DNA of 64,000 bases from an uncultured Clostridia bacterium. GTDB taxonomy: Bacteria; Bacillota; Clostridia; Lachnospirales; CAG-274. Location: NCBI GenBank assembly GCA_947628755.1, contig CANRBC010000002.1:62001-126000 (forward strand), read 5' to 3'. Positions within the stretch are counted from its first letter, which is position 1; the number at the start of each line of letters is the position of its first letter. Made by a program: the position numbers and the translations under genes. Shown in pieces: positions 42,380-52,078 of this stretch. The notes beneath the pieces were generated by a model. That model did not search any database. It was not told the origin of the DNA and saw only the letters and a list, made by a program, of their open reading frames with translations.

Positions 42380-44242
42380 ATGTACTTAGAAAAGATTAAT
42401 TATCCTGAGGATATAAAGAAGCTGAGTATTGACAAGCTGGATATACTTTCTTCTGAAATAAGGGAATTTCTTGTAAACTCCGTATCTCAGACAGGCGGTC
42501 ATCTTGCGTCAAATCTGGGAACTGTTGACCTTACAGTCGCCATGCATTACAGCTTCACTTGTCCCAGAGATAAATTTATATGGGATGTGGGTCATCAGTC
42601 CTATACTCACAAAATACTGACAGGCAGAAAGTCTGAATTTGATACTCTCAGAATGCTTGACGGTCTTAGCGGCTTTCCCAAAACCAACGAAAGTCAATAC
42701 GACGCCTTTAATACGGGACACAGCTCTACGTCTATTGCCGCAGCCATTGGTCTTGCAAAGGCGAGAGACCTTAAGGGCGATACCTATAATGTGGTAGCCG
42801 TAATAGGCGACGGCGCAATGACAGGCGGTATGGCTTATGAGGCGCTCAACAACGCAGGTCGTGACAACACCAAGCTCATGATAGTATTAAATGACAACCA
42901 GATGTCAATATCCGAAAATGTAGGAGCTATGCATACCTATCTCAATCAGCTTATAGTTTCCCAAAAGTATGTAAATACCAAAAGCGGAATACAGAAAAAG
43001 CTGAAGCAGATGCCCGTAGGTGGCGAGGCAATATATAATCTGCTTTCAAAGACAAAGGACGGTATCAAGCAGATGCTTATGCCCTCCAGTATATTTGAAG
43101 AGCTGGGCATAAAATATGTGGGACCTATTGACGGTCATGATATAAAACAGATGGTACACGTATTCAACAAGGTAAAGAAGCTGAATATGCCCGTACTCGT
43201 TCATGTTATCACCAAAAAGGGCAAAGGCTATGCTCCTGCCGAAAAGCAGCCAAGCGTATACCACGGTGTAGGAAAATTCGACGCATCAGTGGGAATACAG
43301 CCCAGCCGCGAAAAGCATACAACATATTCTGAAATTTTCGGAAGGAAAATGATAGAGCTTGCCTCTAAAAATGACAAGATTTGCGCAATTACAGCTGCTA
43401 TGCCTCTTGGCACAGGACTTAATGAATTCAGTATGGCGTATCCGAAGAGGTTTTTTGATGTGGGTATAGCCGAGGAGTATGCCGTGACCTTTGCGGCAGG
43501 TCTTGCAAAGGGCGGATATATACCGGTATTTGCGGTTTATTCTACATTTTTGCAGAGAAGCTATGACCAAATACTTCATGATGTGTGCATACAGAATCTC
43601 CATGTTATATTTGCAATAGACAGGGCGGGAATAGTAGGCGACGACGGAGAAACACACCAGGGTATATACGATATTTCTTTCCTAGCTCATATACCTAACC
43701 TTACGGTAATGGCGCCTAAAAATGGCGGCGAGCTTAAGGAAATGCTTGAATTTGCCGCAGAGCACAACGGTCCTGTGGCTATACGTTATCCCAGAGGCGC
43801 AGCCTCCGATATTATGTATTCCGTAAACAAACCTATTGAGCTTGGCAAATCGGAAACAATATATATGGGTGAAAAGATTGCTCTTGTAAGCTATGGCGCT
43901 ATGATGGATACGGCGGCTGATGTATATGCTCATCTTATGACAAAGGGATATAGTCCCACACTTATTAATGCAAGGTTTGCATCTCCCATAGATGCTGAAA
44001 TGCTCCATGAGCTGTCAAAATATAAGTATGTATTTACACTGGAGGACAATATATATTCCGCAGGCTTTGGCTGTCTGCTTGCCCAGAGAATGATTGAATC
44101 GGGTATGGGAACGGCTCGCATACACAACTTTGCCTTCCCCGATACCTATGTTGAGCATGGCAGCAGGAAGCTCCTTATGGAAAGATACGGTATGTCCGCG
44201 GCTGCCATATACAAGAGAATAATAGAAATAATGGGAGAGTAA
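42380..44242 (+). CDS. dxs: 1-deoxy-D-xylulose-5-phosphate synthase
   Basis: This 620-aa thiamine diphosphate enzyme joins pyruvate and glyceraldehyde 3-phosphate, the first step of the MEP isoprenoid pathway. It has SQTGGHLASNLGTVDLTVA, the ThDP-binding GDGAMTGGMAYEALNNAG ending in the Asn pair, and the central FAIDRAGIVGDDGETHQG transketolase motif with the glutamate-loop histidine. Only GGATGGGAT precedes the ATG. It supplies precursor to IspA encoded just upstream. Confidence 0.96.
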   Translation: MYLEKINYPEDIKKLSIDKLDILSSEIREFLVNSVSQTGGHLASNLGTVDLTVAMHYSFTCPRDKFIWDVGHQSYTHKILTGRKSEFDTLRMLDGLSGFPKTNESQYDAFNTGHSSTSIAAAIGLAKARDLKGDTYNVVAVIGDGAMTGGMAYEALNNAGRDNTKLMIVLNDNQMSISENVGAMHTYLNQLIVSQKYVNTKSGIQKKLKQMPVGGEAIYNLLSKTKDGIKQMLMPSSIFEELGIKYVGPIDGHDIKQMVHVFNKVKKLNMPVLVHVITKKGKGYAPAEKQPSVYHGVGKFDASVGIQPSREKHTTYSEIFGRKMIELASKNDKICAITAAMPLGTGLNEFSMAYPKRFFDVGIAEEYAVTFAAGLAKGGYIPVFAVYSTFLQRSYDQILHDVCIQNLHVIFAIDRAGIVGDDGETHQGIYDISFLAHIPNLTVMAPKNGGELKEMLEFAAEHNGPVAIRYPRGAASDIMYSVNKPIELGKSETIYMGEKIALVSYGAMMDTAADVYAHLMTKGYSPTLINARFASPIDAEMLHELSKYKYVFTLEDNIYSAGFGCLLAQRMIESGMGTARIHNFAFPDTYVEHGSRKLLMERYGMSAAAIYKRIIEIMGE

Positions 44243-44244
44243 AT

Positions 44245-45036
44245 ATGTGCTCAAGACTTGATATGTATGTCAGAGAAAAAATGAATATATCACGTCAGAA
44301 AGCGCAGCAGCTCATAGCTTCGGGCTGTGTTTATGTAAACGGCAAAAAAGCCGAAAAAGCTTCTCTTAAAATAGACAGCGGAGATAATGTGTCCGTAGAC
44401 CAAGGAGATAAGGTGCTTAAGTATGTGGGGCGAGGCGGCTATAAGCTGGAAAAGGCTTGCGAAAAATTCGGAATTGCTCTTGAAGGCTGTGTATGTATAG
44501 ACATAGGCGCTTCCACAGGCGGCTTTACAGACTGTATGCTCCAAAGAGGGGCAAAAAAGGTGTATAGCGTAGATGTGGGAAGCTGTCAGCTTGACGAAGG
44601 ACTTAAAAATGACAGCAGGGTGATTTCTCTGGAAAATACCGATATAAGAAATGCCGATACAGAAAGAGTGGATTTTATAGGCTGCGACGTATCCTTTATA
44701 TCCCTTAAGCATATATTTCCTCATATCAGAAGACTTTTAAAGGAAAAGGGAAGGGCGGTAGTTCTTATAAAGCCTCAGTTTGAGGCAGGAAAAGAGGCTG
44801 TCGGCAAAAGGGGTGTTGTAAAGTCCCCCAAGGTTCACAAAAGGGTAATAGCAGACCTTATTGAAAATGCCGAGGAAAGCGGACTTTACCCCAAGGCTCT
44901 CGATTATTCCCCCATAAAGGGCGGCGACGGAAACATAGAGTATATTATGCTTCTTTCGGGAGAAAGTGGCAGCATAAGCATAAAAGACGCAGAGCTTGTT
45001 ATAAAAAATGCTTTTGAAGGTCTGAACAGTAGGTGA
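44245..45036 (+). CDS. tlyA: TlyA-family rRNA 2'-O-methyltransferase
   Basis: The 263-aa protein has an N-terminal S4 RNA-binding domain (RLDMYVREKMNISRQKAQQLI, residues 4-60). An FtsJ-like Rossmann domain follows with VCIDIGASTGGFTDCMLQRGAKKVYSVDVG (SAM binding) and IKPQFEAGKEAVGKRGVV. TlyA methylates ribose in 16S and/or 23S rRNA; the short bacterial class may act on one subunit only. It starts 2 bp after dxs and overlaps the nadK ribosome site, as in the Bacillus yqxC locus. Confidence 0.92.
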   Translation: MCSRLDMYVREKMNISRQKAQQLIASGCVYVNGKKAEKASLKIDSGDNVSVDQGDKVLKYVGRGGYKLEKACEKFGIALEGCVCIDIGASTGGFTDCMLQRGAKKVYSVDVGSCQLDEGLKNDSRVISLENTDIRNADTERVDFIGCDVSFISLKHIFPHIRRLLKEKGRAVVLIKPQFEAGKEAVGKRGVVKSPKVHKRVIADLIENAEESGLYPKALDYSPIKGGDGNIEYIMLLSGESGSISIKDAELVIKNAFEGLNSR

Positions 45037-45041
45037 GCAAT

Positions 45042-45899
45042 ATGAAAAAGGTTGGCTTTATTACAAATACGGATAAAGATTCAGGTTTTGAATATACGGG
45101 AGAGCTTGTGGATTTTGTGCTTGAAAAAGGCTGTCAGGCGCTTATTCCCGAGGGCGCTCTGCGATATATAGGCAAGGGAACGGCATTTTCCGGCGTTGAG
45201 GAAATATACGAGCAGTCGGATTTTGTTGTAGTGCTGGGTGGCGACGGAACGATACTCAGAGTTGCTCGTAAAACCGCGCTTTTCAACACACCGATACTGG
45301 GAGTGAATTTCGGCACATTGGGTTATCTTGCCGATGTGGAAAAGACAGACGCCAAGACAGCTATTGAAGCCGTATTGAATGAAAAATACAAAATAGAAAA
45401 AAGAATGATGATAGAGGCGAGCGTAGTACGCAAGGACAGCGCCCAGGACAGAAATATTGCCCTTAACGAGGTCTGTATTAACAGCTCCGGCTTCACAAGG
45501 CTTATTTCTTTGGGAATAGAGGTAAACGGTCAGTACATAGATACCTTCCGCGCAGACGGAGTTATAGTATCTACGCCGACAGGCTCTACTGCCTATAATC
45601 TTTCAGCGGGCGGACCTATACTTAATCCCTCCACTGAGCTTATGACGATCACTCATATCTGTCCTCATGCCTTGTATGCGCGGCCGATAGTGTTTTCGGG
45701 AGACGATGTGCTTAAAATAAAAATAGAGAGCAATTACAACAACATTCAGATGACGCTTGACGGTAAACAGAGCATACAACTGAGAAACGATGATATTATA
45801 AAAATAAAGAAATCCAAATATAATACGGGTATAATCAAAACTACCGACACCAATTTCTATGATATTTTAAGGAGAAAAATGGTAGAGGTAAGAGTATAA
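45042..45899 (+). CDS. nadK: NAD kinase
   Basis: The enzyme of about 285 aa phosphorylates NAD to NADP. It has FVVVLGGDGTILRVAR (the GGDG motif), LGVNFGTLGYLADVE, the NE of ALNEVCINSSGF and DGVIVSTPTGSTAYNLSAGGP. The ATG at 45042 is spaced 5 bp from AGGTGAG; an in-frame GTG at 45033 lies within that site and was not chosen. Confidence 0.95.
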   Translation: MKKVGFITNTDKDSGFEYTGELVDFVLEKGCQALIPEGALRYIGKGTAFSGVEEIYEQSDFVVVLGGDGTILRVARKTALFNTPILGVNFGTLGYLADVEKTDAKTAIEAVLNEKYKIEKRMMIEASVVRKDSAQDRNIALNEVCINSSGFTRLISLGIEVNGQYIDTFRADGVIVSTPTGSTAYNLSAGGPILNPSTELMTITHICPHALYARPIVFSGDDVLKIKIESNYNNIQMTLDGKQSIQLRNDDIIKIKKSKYNTGIIKTTDTNFYDILRRKMVEVRV

Positions 45900-45907
45900 C
45901 GGGGTAT

Positions 45908-46375
45908 ATGATGAAAATAAAAAGACAATCCAAGATATTGGAATTAATAAAGGAAAACGAGGTAGAAACACAGGAAATGCTTGCAGACCTTCTTATAAAA
46001 GAGGGCTTTAACGTGACTCAGGCAACAGTATCAAGAGATATAAGAGAGCTTAAACTGTCTAAGGTATCCACAGGCTCAGGCAGACAGAAGTATATAGCTG
46101 TCACAGGAGGTCAGAGCGGCGTTGCTGAAAAGTTTGAAAGGGTTTTCAGAGAAGGTGTAGTATCTCTTGACTACGCAGGCAATATTATAGTTATAAGAAC
46201 CCTCACAGGCATGGCTATGGCTGTTGCTGCAGCTTTGGATTCCATGGACAGAAGCGAGATAATGGGCTGTATAGCAGGCGACGATACTATTTTCTGTGTT
46301 GTACGCTCTGAGCAGAAGGCAATAGAGCTTATAGAAAATCTGAGAAATTACAGTAGTAGGGGAAACAGGGTGTAA
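45908..46375 (+). CDS. argR: Arginine repressor ArgR/AhrC
   Basis: The 155-aa regulator has an N-terminal winged helix (RQSKILELIKENEVETQEML, VTQATVSRDIRELKLSKV). A C-terminal oligomerisation domain contains the arginine-binding GDDTIFCVV. It represses arginine synthesis genes when arginine is present. It sits between nadK and recN as ahrC does in Bacillus. Two adjacent ATG codons (45908 and 45911) are possible starts. Confidence 0.94.
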   Translation: MMKIKRQSKILELIKENEVETQEMLADLLIKEGFNVTQATVSRDIRELKLSKVSTGSGRQKYIAVTGGQSGVAEKFERVFREGVVSLDYAGNIIVIRTLTGMAMAVAAALDSMDRSEIMGCIAGDDTIFCVVRSEQKAIELIENLRNYSSRGNRV

Positions 46376-46378
46376 ATT

Positions 46379-48064
46379 ATGTTGGACAGGCTTTGCGTCA
46401 GAAATTTTGCTTTAATAGACGAGCTTGATGTAGGATTCGGCAGCGGTCTGAATGTACTTAGCGGCGAAACGGGAGCGGGAAAGTCTATAATTATAGGCTC
46501 TCTTAATTTTGTGCTGGGCGGAAAAGCCGACAAGGACATTATAAAATCGGGCTGCGACAGTACGGAAGTATCGGCTCTTATATATACGGAAAGACCGGAG
46601 CTGAGAGCAAGGCTTGAGGAGCTTGGCATAGAAACCGACGACGATAACTGTATTCTTTTAAAGCGCAGCTTTAATATAAACGGAAAATCCCTGTGCAGAA
46701 TAAACGGAAAACCCGCTACCGTAGGTATGCTTAGAGAAATTTCATCATATCTTGTGGATATTCACGGTCAGCACGACCACCAATCTCTTCTGAATGTAAA
46801 AAGCCATATCGTAATGTTGGACAGACTGTGCGCAGATGAGCTTAAGGACAAAATGGAAAAGCTATCGGCTCTTTATGCGGAATATAAATCAGTAGGCAGA
46901 AGGCTTAAGGAAATAGATTTAAACGACAGAGATATACAGGATAAGGTGGATTTGTACCGCTATCAGATAAACGAAATAGAGTCTGCTGCTCTCGTTGAAG
47001 GCGAGGACGATGAGCTGACCGAAAAAAAGAATATACTTGCAAGCGGTGAAAAGCTAAAGCTAAGCGTAAATAAATGTCTTGAGGTGCTGAGCAGAGGCGA
47101 TTATTCGGCTCTTGACAACATAGGCATAGCCGTAAGCGAATATGAAAGCGTTGCGTCAATAGACGAGGGGCAAAGAGAGACCCTCGAAGCCCTTAACGAC
47201 TGCTATTCTATACTTGAGGACGCCGTCAAGTCCATACGCAGCTATGAGGAGCTGACGGAATTTGACCCTGCGGAACTGGACAGAATAGAGGAAAGGCTTC
47301 AGGTGATATATGAGCTTAAAAAGAAATATGGACCTACCATAGAAGCCATAAACGCCTATATGGATAAGGTTTCCCAAAAGCTCAGCGATATAGAAAACAG
47401 CGAAGCTCTTGCTCTTGAATACAGTGAGAAAAAAAGGAAGCTGGAAGCCGAAATAAGAAAGCTGTGCGCCGAAATAACAGCCATAAGAAAAAAAGCGGCG
47501 CAAAATATAAGCAGAAGCATAGAAGAGGCTCTCAGAGAGCTGAGTATGGAAAATGCGCGCTTTGATATAGCTGTAACGCCTAAGGAGGGCTTTGACGAAA
47601 ACGGCGCAGACAATGTGGAATTTATGATTTCCGCCAACAAAGGCGAGGAGCTTAAGCCTCTCAGCAGGATAGCCTCCGGAGGCGAAATGAGCAGGGTAAT
47701 GCTTGCTCTTAAGACAATACTTGCCAATGTTGACAATATAGATACGTTTATATTTGATGAAATAGATTCGGGTATAAGCGGCAGAACAGCCCAAAAGGTT
47801 GCCGAAAAAATGTGCCGTATATCAAAAAAGCATCAGATAATATGTATCACCCACCTTCCGCAGATAGCCGCAATGGCGGACAACAGCTATCTTATTGAGA
47901 AAAGCGACCATAATTTGTCAACTGTTACAAATATTGTTGAATTATCCGGCGATAAGGTGTATAATGAATTAGCAAGGCTTATTGGCGGAGCGGAAATAAC
48001 CGATGCGACGAGGAATGCCGCGCGGGAGATGAAAATAATGGCCGACAGGCTAAAAGGAGAATGA
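46379..48064 (+). CDS. recN: DNA repair protein RecN
   Basis: This 561-aa SMC-like ATPase acts early in double-strand break repair. Walker A is GETGAGKSIIIGSLNFVLGGKAD (about residue 29), the central region is coiled coil, and the signature/Walker B segment is RIASGGEMSRVMLALK followed by TFIFDEIDSGISGRTAQKV. VDIHGQHDHQSLL is the RecN-specific Q-loop. It lies 3 bp after argR and overlaps the ribosome site of the next gene. Confidence 0.96.
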   Translation: MLDRLCVRNFALIDELDVGFGSGLNVLSGETGAGKSIIIGSLNFVLGGKADKDIIKSGCDSTEVSALIYTERPELRARLEELGIETDDDNCILLKRSFNINGKSLCRINGKPATVGMLREISSYLVDIHGQHDHQSLLNVKSHIVMLDRLCADELKDKMEKLSALYAEYKSVGRRLKEIDLNDRDIQDKVDLYRYQINEIESAALVEGEDDELTEKKNILASGEKLKLSVNKCLEVLSRGDYSALDNIGIAVSEYESVASIDEGQRETLEALNDCYSILEDAVKSIRSYEELTEFDPAELDRIEERLQVIYELKKKYGPTIEAINAYMDKVSQKLSDIENSEALALEYSEKKRKLEAEIRKLCAEITAIRKKAAQNISRSIEEALRELSMENARFDIAVTPKEGFDENGADNVEFMISANKGEELKPLSRIASGGEMSRVMLALKTILANVDNIDTFIFDEIDSGISGRTAQKVAEKMCRISKKHQIICITHLPQIAAMADNSYLIEKSDHNLSTVTNIVELSGDKVYNELARLIGGAEITDATRNAAREMKIMADRLKGE

Positions 48065-48066
48065 TT

Positions 48067-49029
48067 ATGAAAAAGAAAATTGCTGTTCTGGCAGGCGTAG
48101 TGCTTGCAATGAGTATGGCAGGCTGTAGCCAAAATAATTCAAAAAAAATTGAGGAAATAGACAATGCTGCGCTTTTTGACGGTATTGCCGAAGAAGCTCT
48201 TATTAACGGTGATGATTTGAATACTGCATTCAGCGCTGCCATGACAGGCGCTAATGACGCCGCAAATATTACTGTCAATGCTGAAAATACCGTTACACTT
48301 GGCGAGGGAGAAAATGCCGAGAATATGGACTACAAGACCGAGGTCAAGATAGTTAAGTCAGACGACCAAAGTACAGGCAGCGCCGTTATGGACAATACCT
48401 ACAATGGTGAGAATTCCAAGATTTCAGCCTACTACGACGGTACTAAGCTGTATTTTACAACAAACGACGGGGACAAAATAATGGAGGAAATGGCTTATGA
48501 AGACTTTATGTCAGTAGTTAATTCCTATTCTTTAAGCGTGTTCCCCGAATGTATTGACAAGAGCGCTTGTATAGAGGGCAGCGACGGAAGTAATGAATAC
48601 TACATGAGCTATAATCCCGTTTCTCTTGAAAATCAGATGAAAACGAATCTTGAAGCAAACGGTCAAGGCGTTGTAGACGGCGAGAATATGACTGTCAATT
48701 ATTCTAACCTTTACGCTAAGCTGGACAAGGACGGCAATCTTCTTAACTATATATATGTGCTTGACGCCAATTATACAAATGACAGCGGCTCTCAGCCATA
48801 TAAGTATATTACGACCGTAGACTTTACAAACAGAGACAAGACAAAGGTAGACGCTGTTGCAAATACAGACGATTATATGACCACAGACGAGTATACACAG
48901 CTTCTCCAGGAGAGAATGTCCGAGGAAGCGTCAGCCGAAGCTGCTTCATCAGAAGATGGTGAAGGCACGGAGGACGAAAGCGCAGCTGATGAAGAGCCTG
49001 CTGCCGAGAACGAAACTGCAGCTCAATAA
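48067..49029 (+). CDS. Lipoprotein of unknown function
   Basis: The protein of about 320 aa has a lipoprotein signal peptide ending MSMAGC (Cys20). The mature region is acidic and resembles LolA/LppX-like or DUF6612-type domains in its pattern (VKIVKSDDQSTGSAVMDNTY, AYYDGTKLYFTTNDGDKI), but no family can be named. The last 45 residues are a low-complexity Glu/Ala tail. The ATG at 48067 lies 6 bp after AAAAGGAGA; the earlier in-frame ATG at 48061 is too close to that site. It follows recN, where spoIVB and spo0A sit in Bacillus. Confidence 0.75.
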   Translation: MKKKIAVLAGVVLAMSMAGCSQNNSKKIEEIDNAALFDGIAEEALINGDDLNTAFSAAMTGANDAANITVNAENTVTLGEGENAENMDYKTEVKIVKSDDQSTGSAVMDNTYNGENSKISAYYDGTKLYFTTNDGDKIMEEMAYEDFMSVVNSYSLSVFPECIDKSACIEGSDGSNEYYMSYNPVSLENQMKTNLEANGQGVVDGENMTVNYSNLYAKLDKDGNLLNYIYVLDANYTNDSGSQPYKYITTVDFTNRDKTKVDAVANTDDYMTTDEYTQLLQERMSEEASAEAASSEDGEGTEDESAADEEPAAENETAAQ

Positions 49030-49054
49030 ATTTGGAAATTAAGTAAAAAAACTG

Positions 49055-49083
49055 TTGACAAAACACATAATTAGTGATAAGAT
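49055..49083 (+). promoter_or_regulatory. Promoter of the tandem tRNA-Lys genes
   Basis: A perfect TTGACA at 49055-49060, a 17-bp spacer and TAAGAT at 49078-49083. A near-perfect hairpin with 12-nt arms (TTCTTGTGTCGG with CCGACATAAGAA, 49087-49118) lies between it and the first tRNA. Confidence 0.7.
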
Positions 49084-49121
49084 ATTTCTTGTGTCGGGCG
49101 CAGAACCGACATAAGAAATAT

Positions 49122-49194
49122 GCGCGATTAGCTCAGTTGGTAGAGCAGCTGACTCTTAATCAGAAGGTCCGGGGTTCGAGCCCCCGATCGCGCA
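49122..49194 (+). tRNA. tRNA-Lys (anticodon CTT), copy 1
   Basis: Acceptor stem GCGCGAT/ATCGCGC, D arm GCTCAGTTGGTAGAGC, anticodon arm CTGACTCTTAATCAG with CTT, and T arm CCGGGG-TTCGAGC-CCCCGG-like. CCA is not encoded. Confidence 0.96.
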
Positions 49195-49217
49195 CTTTCT
49201 TTTAAATATTATATTGA

Positions 49218-49290
49218 GCGCGATTAGCTCAGTTGGTAGAGCAGCTGACTCTTAATCAGAAGGTCCGGGGTTCGAGCCCCCGATCGCGCA
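49218..49290 (+). tRNA. tRNA-Lys (anticodon CTT), copy 2
   Basis: This copy is identical over all 73 bases to the one at 49122-49194, from which it is separated by a 23-bp AT-rich spacer. Both are processed from one transcript that ends at the hairpin just downstream. Confidence 0.96.
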
Positions 49291-49294
49291 TTAT

Positions 49295-49323
49295 GGCATT
49301 ATCTGAATGGTAATGCTTTTTTT
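49295..49323 (+). terminator. Terminator of the tRNA-Lys transcript
   Basis: GCATTA pairs with TAATGC, followed by seven or more T residues. Confidence 0.7.
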
Positions 49324-49557
49324 GTGTGAAAATTACATTTGCTGTCTGCTTATACCTCATTAATAATACTTTCTGCTCACCGTATGGATTTACCGTTATA
49401 ATACGCTCATAGAATATCTTATAATACTTCGTTTTAAAAGAAGTTTAACAATATGAACAAAATTTGTAAATTGTTAAAATATATTGATTTTTTGTTCAAA
49501 TTATGTTATGATAAGAACACATATAAAGAAGTAAAAATTTATTTAAGGAGGTCATTT
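49324..49557. other. Intergenic region with a promoter for the repetitive surface protein
   Basis: There is no gene. TTGATT, a 17-bp spacer and TATGAT (about 49484-49512) form a likely sigma-A promoter for the gene at 49558. An open frame continues upstream to 49453 but lacks a ribosome site. Confidence 0.5.
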
Positions 49558-52065
49558 ATGAAAAACTTTTTTAAGCTGTTCTTATTGACAGCCATATTGA
49601 CCATAGCTATGTCTGTTTTTGCTATGGCGGAAACTATTTCAGATTCCAAAACCCTTGACCAACAGGAATACACGGAGCTTGTGATTCAGGGTTCCGAAAA
49701 TAAGGAAGCACCTGTTGTCATAACTATACCGGCAGAGGGCATTAATGTCAAAAGTGCATCCGGTAATAATTGTATAACAATTGCAAGCGGTAATGTAAAG
49801 TTTGAGGGCGGTCCTATTTATCACAAAAATGATACAAATAACAAGTCGCTTTCAATTATTAATGTTTCAAAAGGTGCTGAGCTTACTCTTGAAAATTCAG
49901 CTATATACGGAAGGGATAAGTATTCAACAGGCACACCGCCATATGATAATTATGATCAGGCAGTTGTTGATGGAATAAATGTTGCTTCGGGAGCCACTTT
50001 GAACATTAATTCAACGGAAATAGCAAACGTAAATACGTATGGTTCTTATGTATATGGTTCTATTATAAACAACAGCGGTACTACAAATATCAACGGCGGT
50101 TCAATACATGATAACAGCCACCGCGGAGGCGCTGCTGTTCTGGGATTTGACGGCAATATCAATATAAATGGCGGAACTATATATGGCAGTACAACTCCTT
50201 TATATAATATCCGTGCCGTAGTTGATATTGAAGGCGGTCTTATTGTAGGCAGCATAAAGGGCAGCTACAACATTAAGGGCGAATTCAACACAGGTAAAAT
50301 TGTAAATACAACAGGCGGACAAGTAAAAGATGAAACTGCAAACCTTACCGTCAATGCAAATATGAATGATGTTCTTTCAGCTAACCCGACTCATAATATA
50401 ACAACCGTATTAAACGGCAAAACCTATACGGGTATGTATTATGATAACACATGGCATTTTAAAATACCGGAAGGTGAACATGAACACGAAATAGAGTTTA
50501 ATGCAAATGAGTTAAATCTTAGCACAAAAGCAGGAAGCAATACAGCAGAGCTTACAGCTCAGATAATTTGTGTGAAAGGTAATACAACTGTACAGGATTG
50601 GTCTGTTGATAAATCAAATATCATAAGCTTTGAGAAGAAAAGCAATGATCCAAACACTATAATAATAACTGCAAAACAGGCAGGCAAGGCAGTTATTACT
50701 GCATCAACAGCGGATAGCCTTACAGCACAGTGTACAGTCAATGTTGCTCCTGCTGTAGATATTTACCAAACTAAGACACTTACCCCAGGTACATATACGG
50801 ATCTTACTATAAAAGGTTCAACATTTGAAGCTCCTATTAAAGTTACAATACCTCCTGAAGGAATAACTGTGGCAAGTACAAATTCCGATGATTGTATAAC
50901 AATTACAGAAGGGCAAGTTACCCTTACAGGCGGTCCTATATATCATAAAGATGGTCATGATGATGTTACTGCGGCAATAATAAGAGTAAATCCGAATGCT
51001 ACTCTTACTCTTGACAATGTTACCATAGACGGAAGCACCGGTCCAGACTCTGACGAATCAGAAAAGGTTATGTGCGGTATACATAACGAGGGACATCTTT
51101 ATATACAGGGCGGCACTGTTATAAAGAACATAAATGCAGATGATGAAATCCCCGGCAATGCTGCTATTCACAATGCAAGTAAATACACCGATAATCCATT
51201 TAGTTTGCTTGGCTGCGCTATATACGGAAATACCGGATTTTCTGTAGCGGGAAAAATAACAGCTTTTAATTATAATAACATTATTGTAGGCGAGCTTGCC
51301 GATGACAGCAAAAGCAGTTTTGTTGGTCAGGGCGGATACAAAATAGGTGTAATTACAGGAACAATAGGTGAAACAGTTAAAATGGGCAATTATGAGGCTA
51401 CTGCCAAAGTGGGAGATAATCTTATTACAAATGGAACTGTTACATCACAATTAGGGGATCACACCTGCGTAGGTTCTTACAGTAATAATATTTGGGAGTT
51501 CAAGGCTCAGATAAAGGGTATAGCCTCTTACGTAAAGGGCGAAAAAACTACAACTAATCCATCTGCTACAAACCATGAACGTTTTGAGAGTTCACATATA
51601 ATGAGCGGTGAAACAGTAGAGAACAAAGACGCAATAAATACTGAAAGTTCATTATCAACTGCCTTTAAAGATGATAATTTAAAGGTTGAAGGAGATAAGG
51701 CATATCTTCTCTTTGATGTTATAGTTCCGAGCAATACTCAGAATACATACTTAAGAATAGGTACAAATGCAAAATTGCCTAGTGGTTTGAGCAAAACCAT
51801 CAGTCAGTCTGGTTTTGTTGCCAATGATGGTCAAAATATATGCCTTTATAAGGTAAGTTCAAACAGTTCCGATGGAACAACATATAAATATAAGTTAACT
51901 GCCGACAATACCAATGACAGTACGTTCGGACTTATAATCAATAACTTGTATTCAACGGATGCTTATGCTTATATCAAAGCCTGTACAAAAGATGAATATG
52001 ATAGTGCAACTGACTACAAGCCAGCAGATGTTAGCAGCGGCGCTGCAGCTGTAAGTTTAGATTAA
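49558..52065 (+). CDS. Secreted repetitive beta-helix/Ig-like surface protein
   Basis: The protein of about 835 aa has a signal peptide (MKNFFKLFLLTAILTIAMSVFAMA). It contains two copies of a module of about 270 residues that begins with a TLTPGTYTDLTIKGS-like strand and repeats GGPIYHK and LTLEN/LTLDN elements, typical of right-handed beta-helix (pectate-lyase-like) folds. A BIG2-like segment (about 315-390, ELTAQIICVKGNTTVQDW and VDKSNIISFEKK) separates them. The C-terminal 200 residues are a different, Ser/Thr/Asn-rich region. No catalytic residues, LPXTG or SLH anchor were seen. The start follows AAGGAGG, with the gene's own promoter upstream. It is probably an adhesin or matrix protein. 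A 46-codon gene follows after 13 bp. Confidence 0.75.
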   Translation: MKNFFKLFLLTAILTIAMSVFAMAETISDSKTLDQQEYTELVIQGSENKEAPVVITIPAEGINVKSASGNNCITIASGNVKFEGGPIYHKNDTNNKSLSIINVSKGAELTLENSAIYGRDKYSTGTPPYDNYDQAVVDGINVASGATLNINSTEIANVNTYGSYVYGSIINNSGTTNINGGSIHDNSHRGGAAVLGFDGNININGGTIYGSTTPLYNIRAVVDIEGGLIVGSIKGSYNIKGEFNTGKIVNTTGGQVKDETANLTVNANMNDVLSANPTHNITTVLNGKTYTGMYYDNTWHFKIPEGEHEHEIEFNANELNLSTKAGSNTAELTAQIICVKGNTTVQDWSVDKSNIISFEKKSNDPNTIIITAKQAGKAVITASTADSLTAQCTVNVAPAVDIYQTKTLTPGTYTDLTIKGSTFEAPIKVTIPPEGITVASTNSDDCITITEGQVTLTGGPIYHKDGHDDVTAAIIRVNPNATLTLDNVTIDGSTGPDSDESEKVMCGIHNEGHLYIQGGTVIKNINADDEIPGNAAIHNASKYTDNPFSLLGCAIYGNTGFSVAGKITAFNYNNIIVGELADDSKSSFVGQGGYKIGVITGTIGETVKMGNYEATAKVGDNLITNGTVTSQLGDHTCVGSYSNNIWEFKAQIKGIASYVKGEKTTTNPSATNHERFESSHIMSGETVENKDAINTESSLSTAFKDDNLKVEGDKAYLLFDVIVPSNTQNTYLRIGTNAKLPSGLSKTISQSGFVANDGQNICLYKVSSNSSDGTTYKYKLTADNTNDSTFGLIINNLYSTDAYAYIKACTKDEYDSATDYKPADVSSGAAAVSLD

Positions 52066-52078
52066 GGAGGAGATTGTT

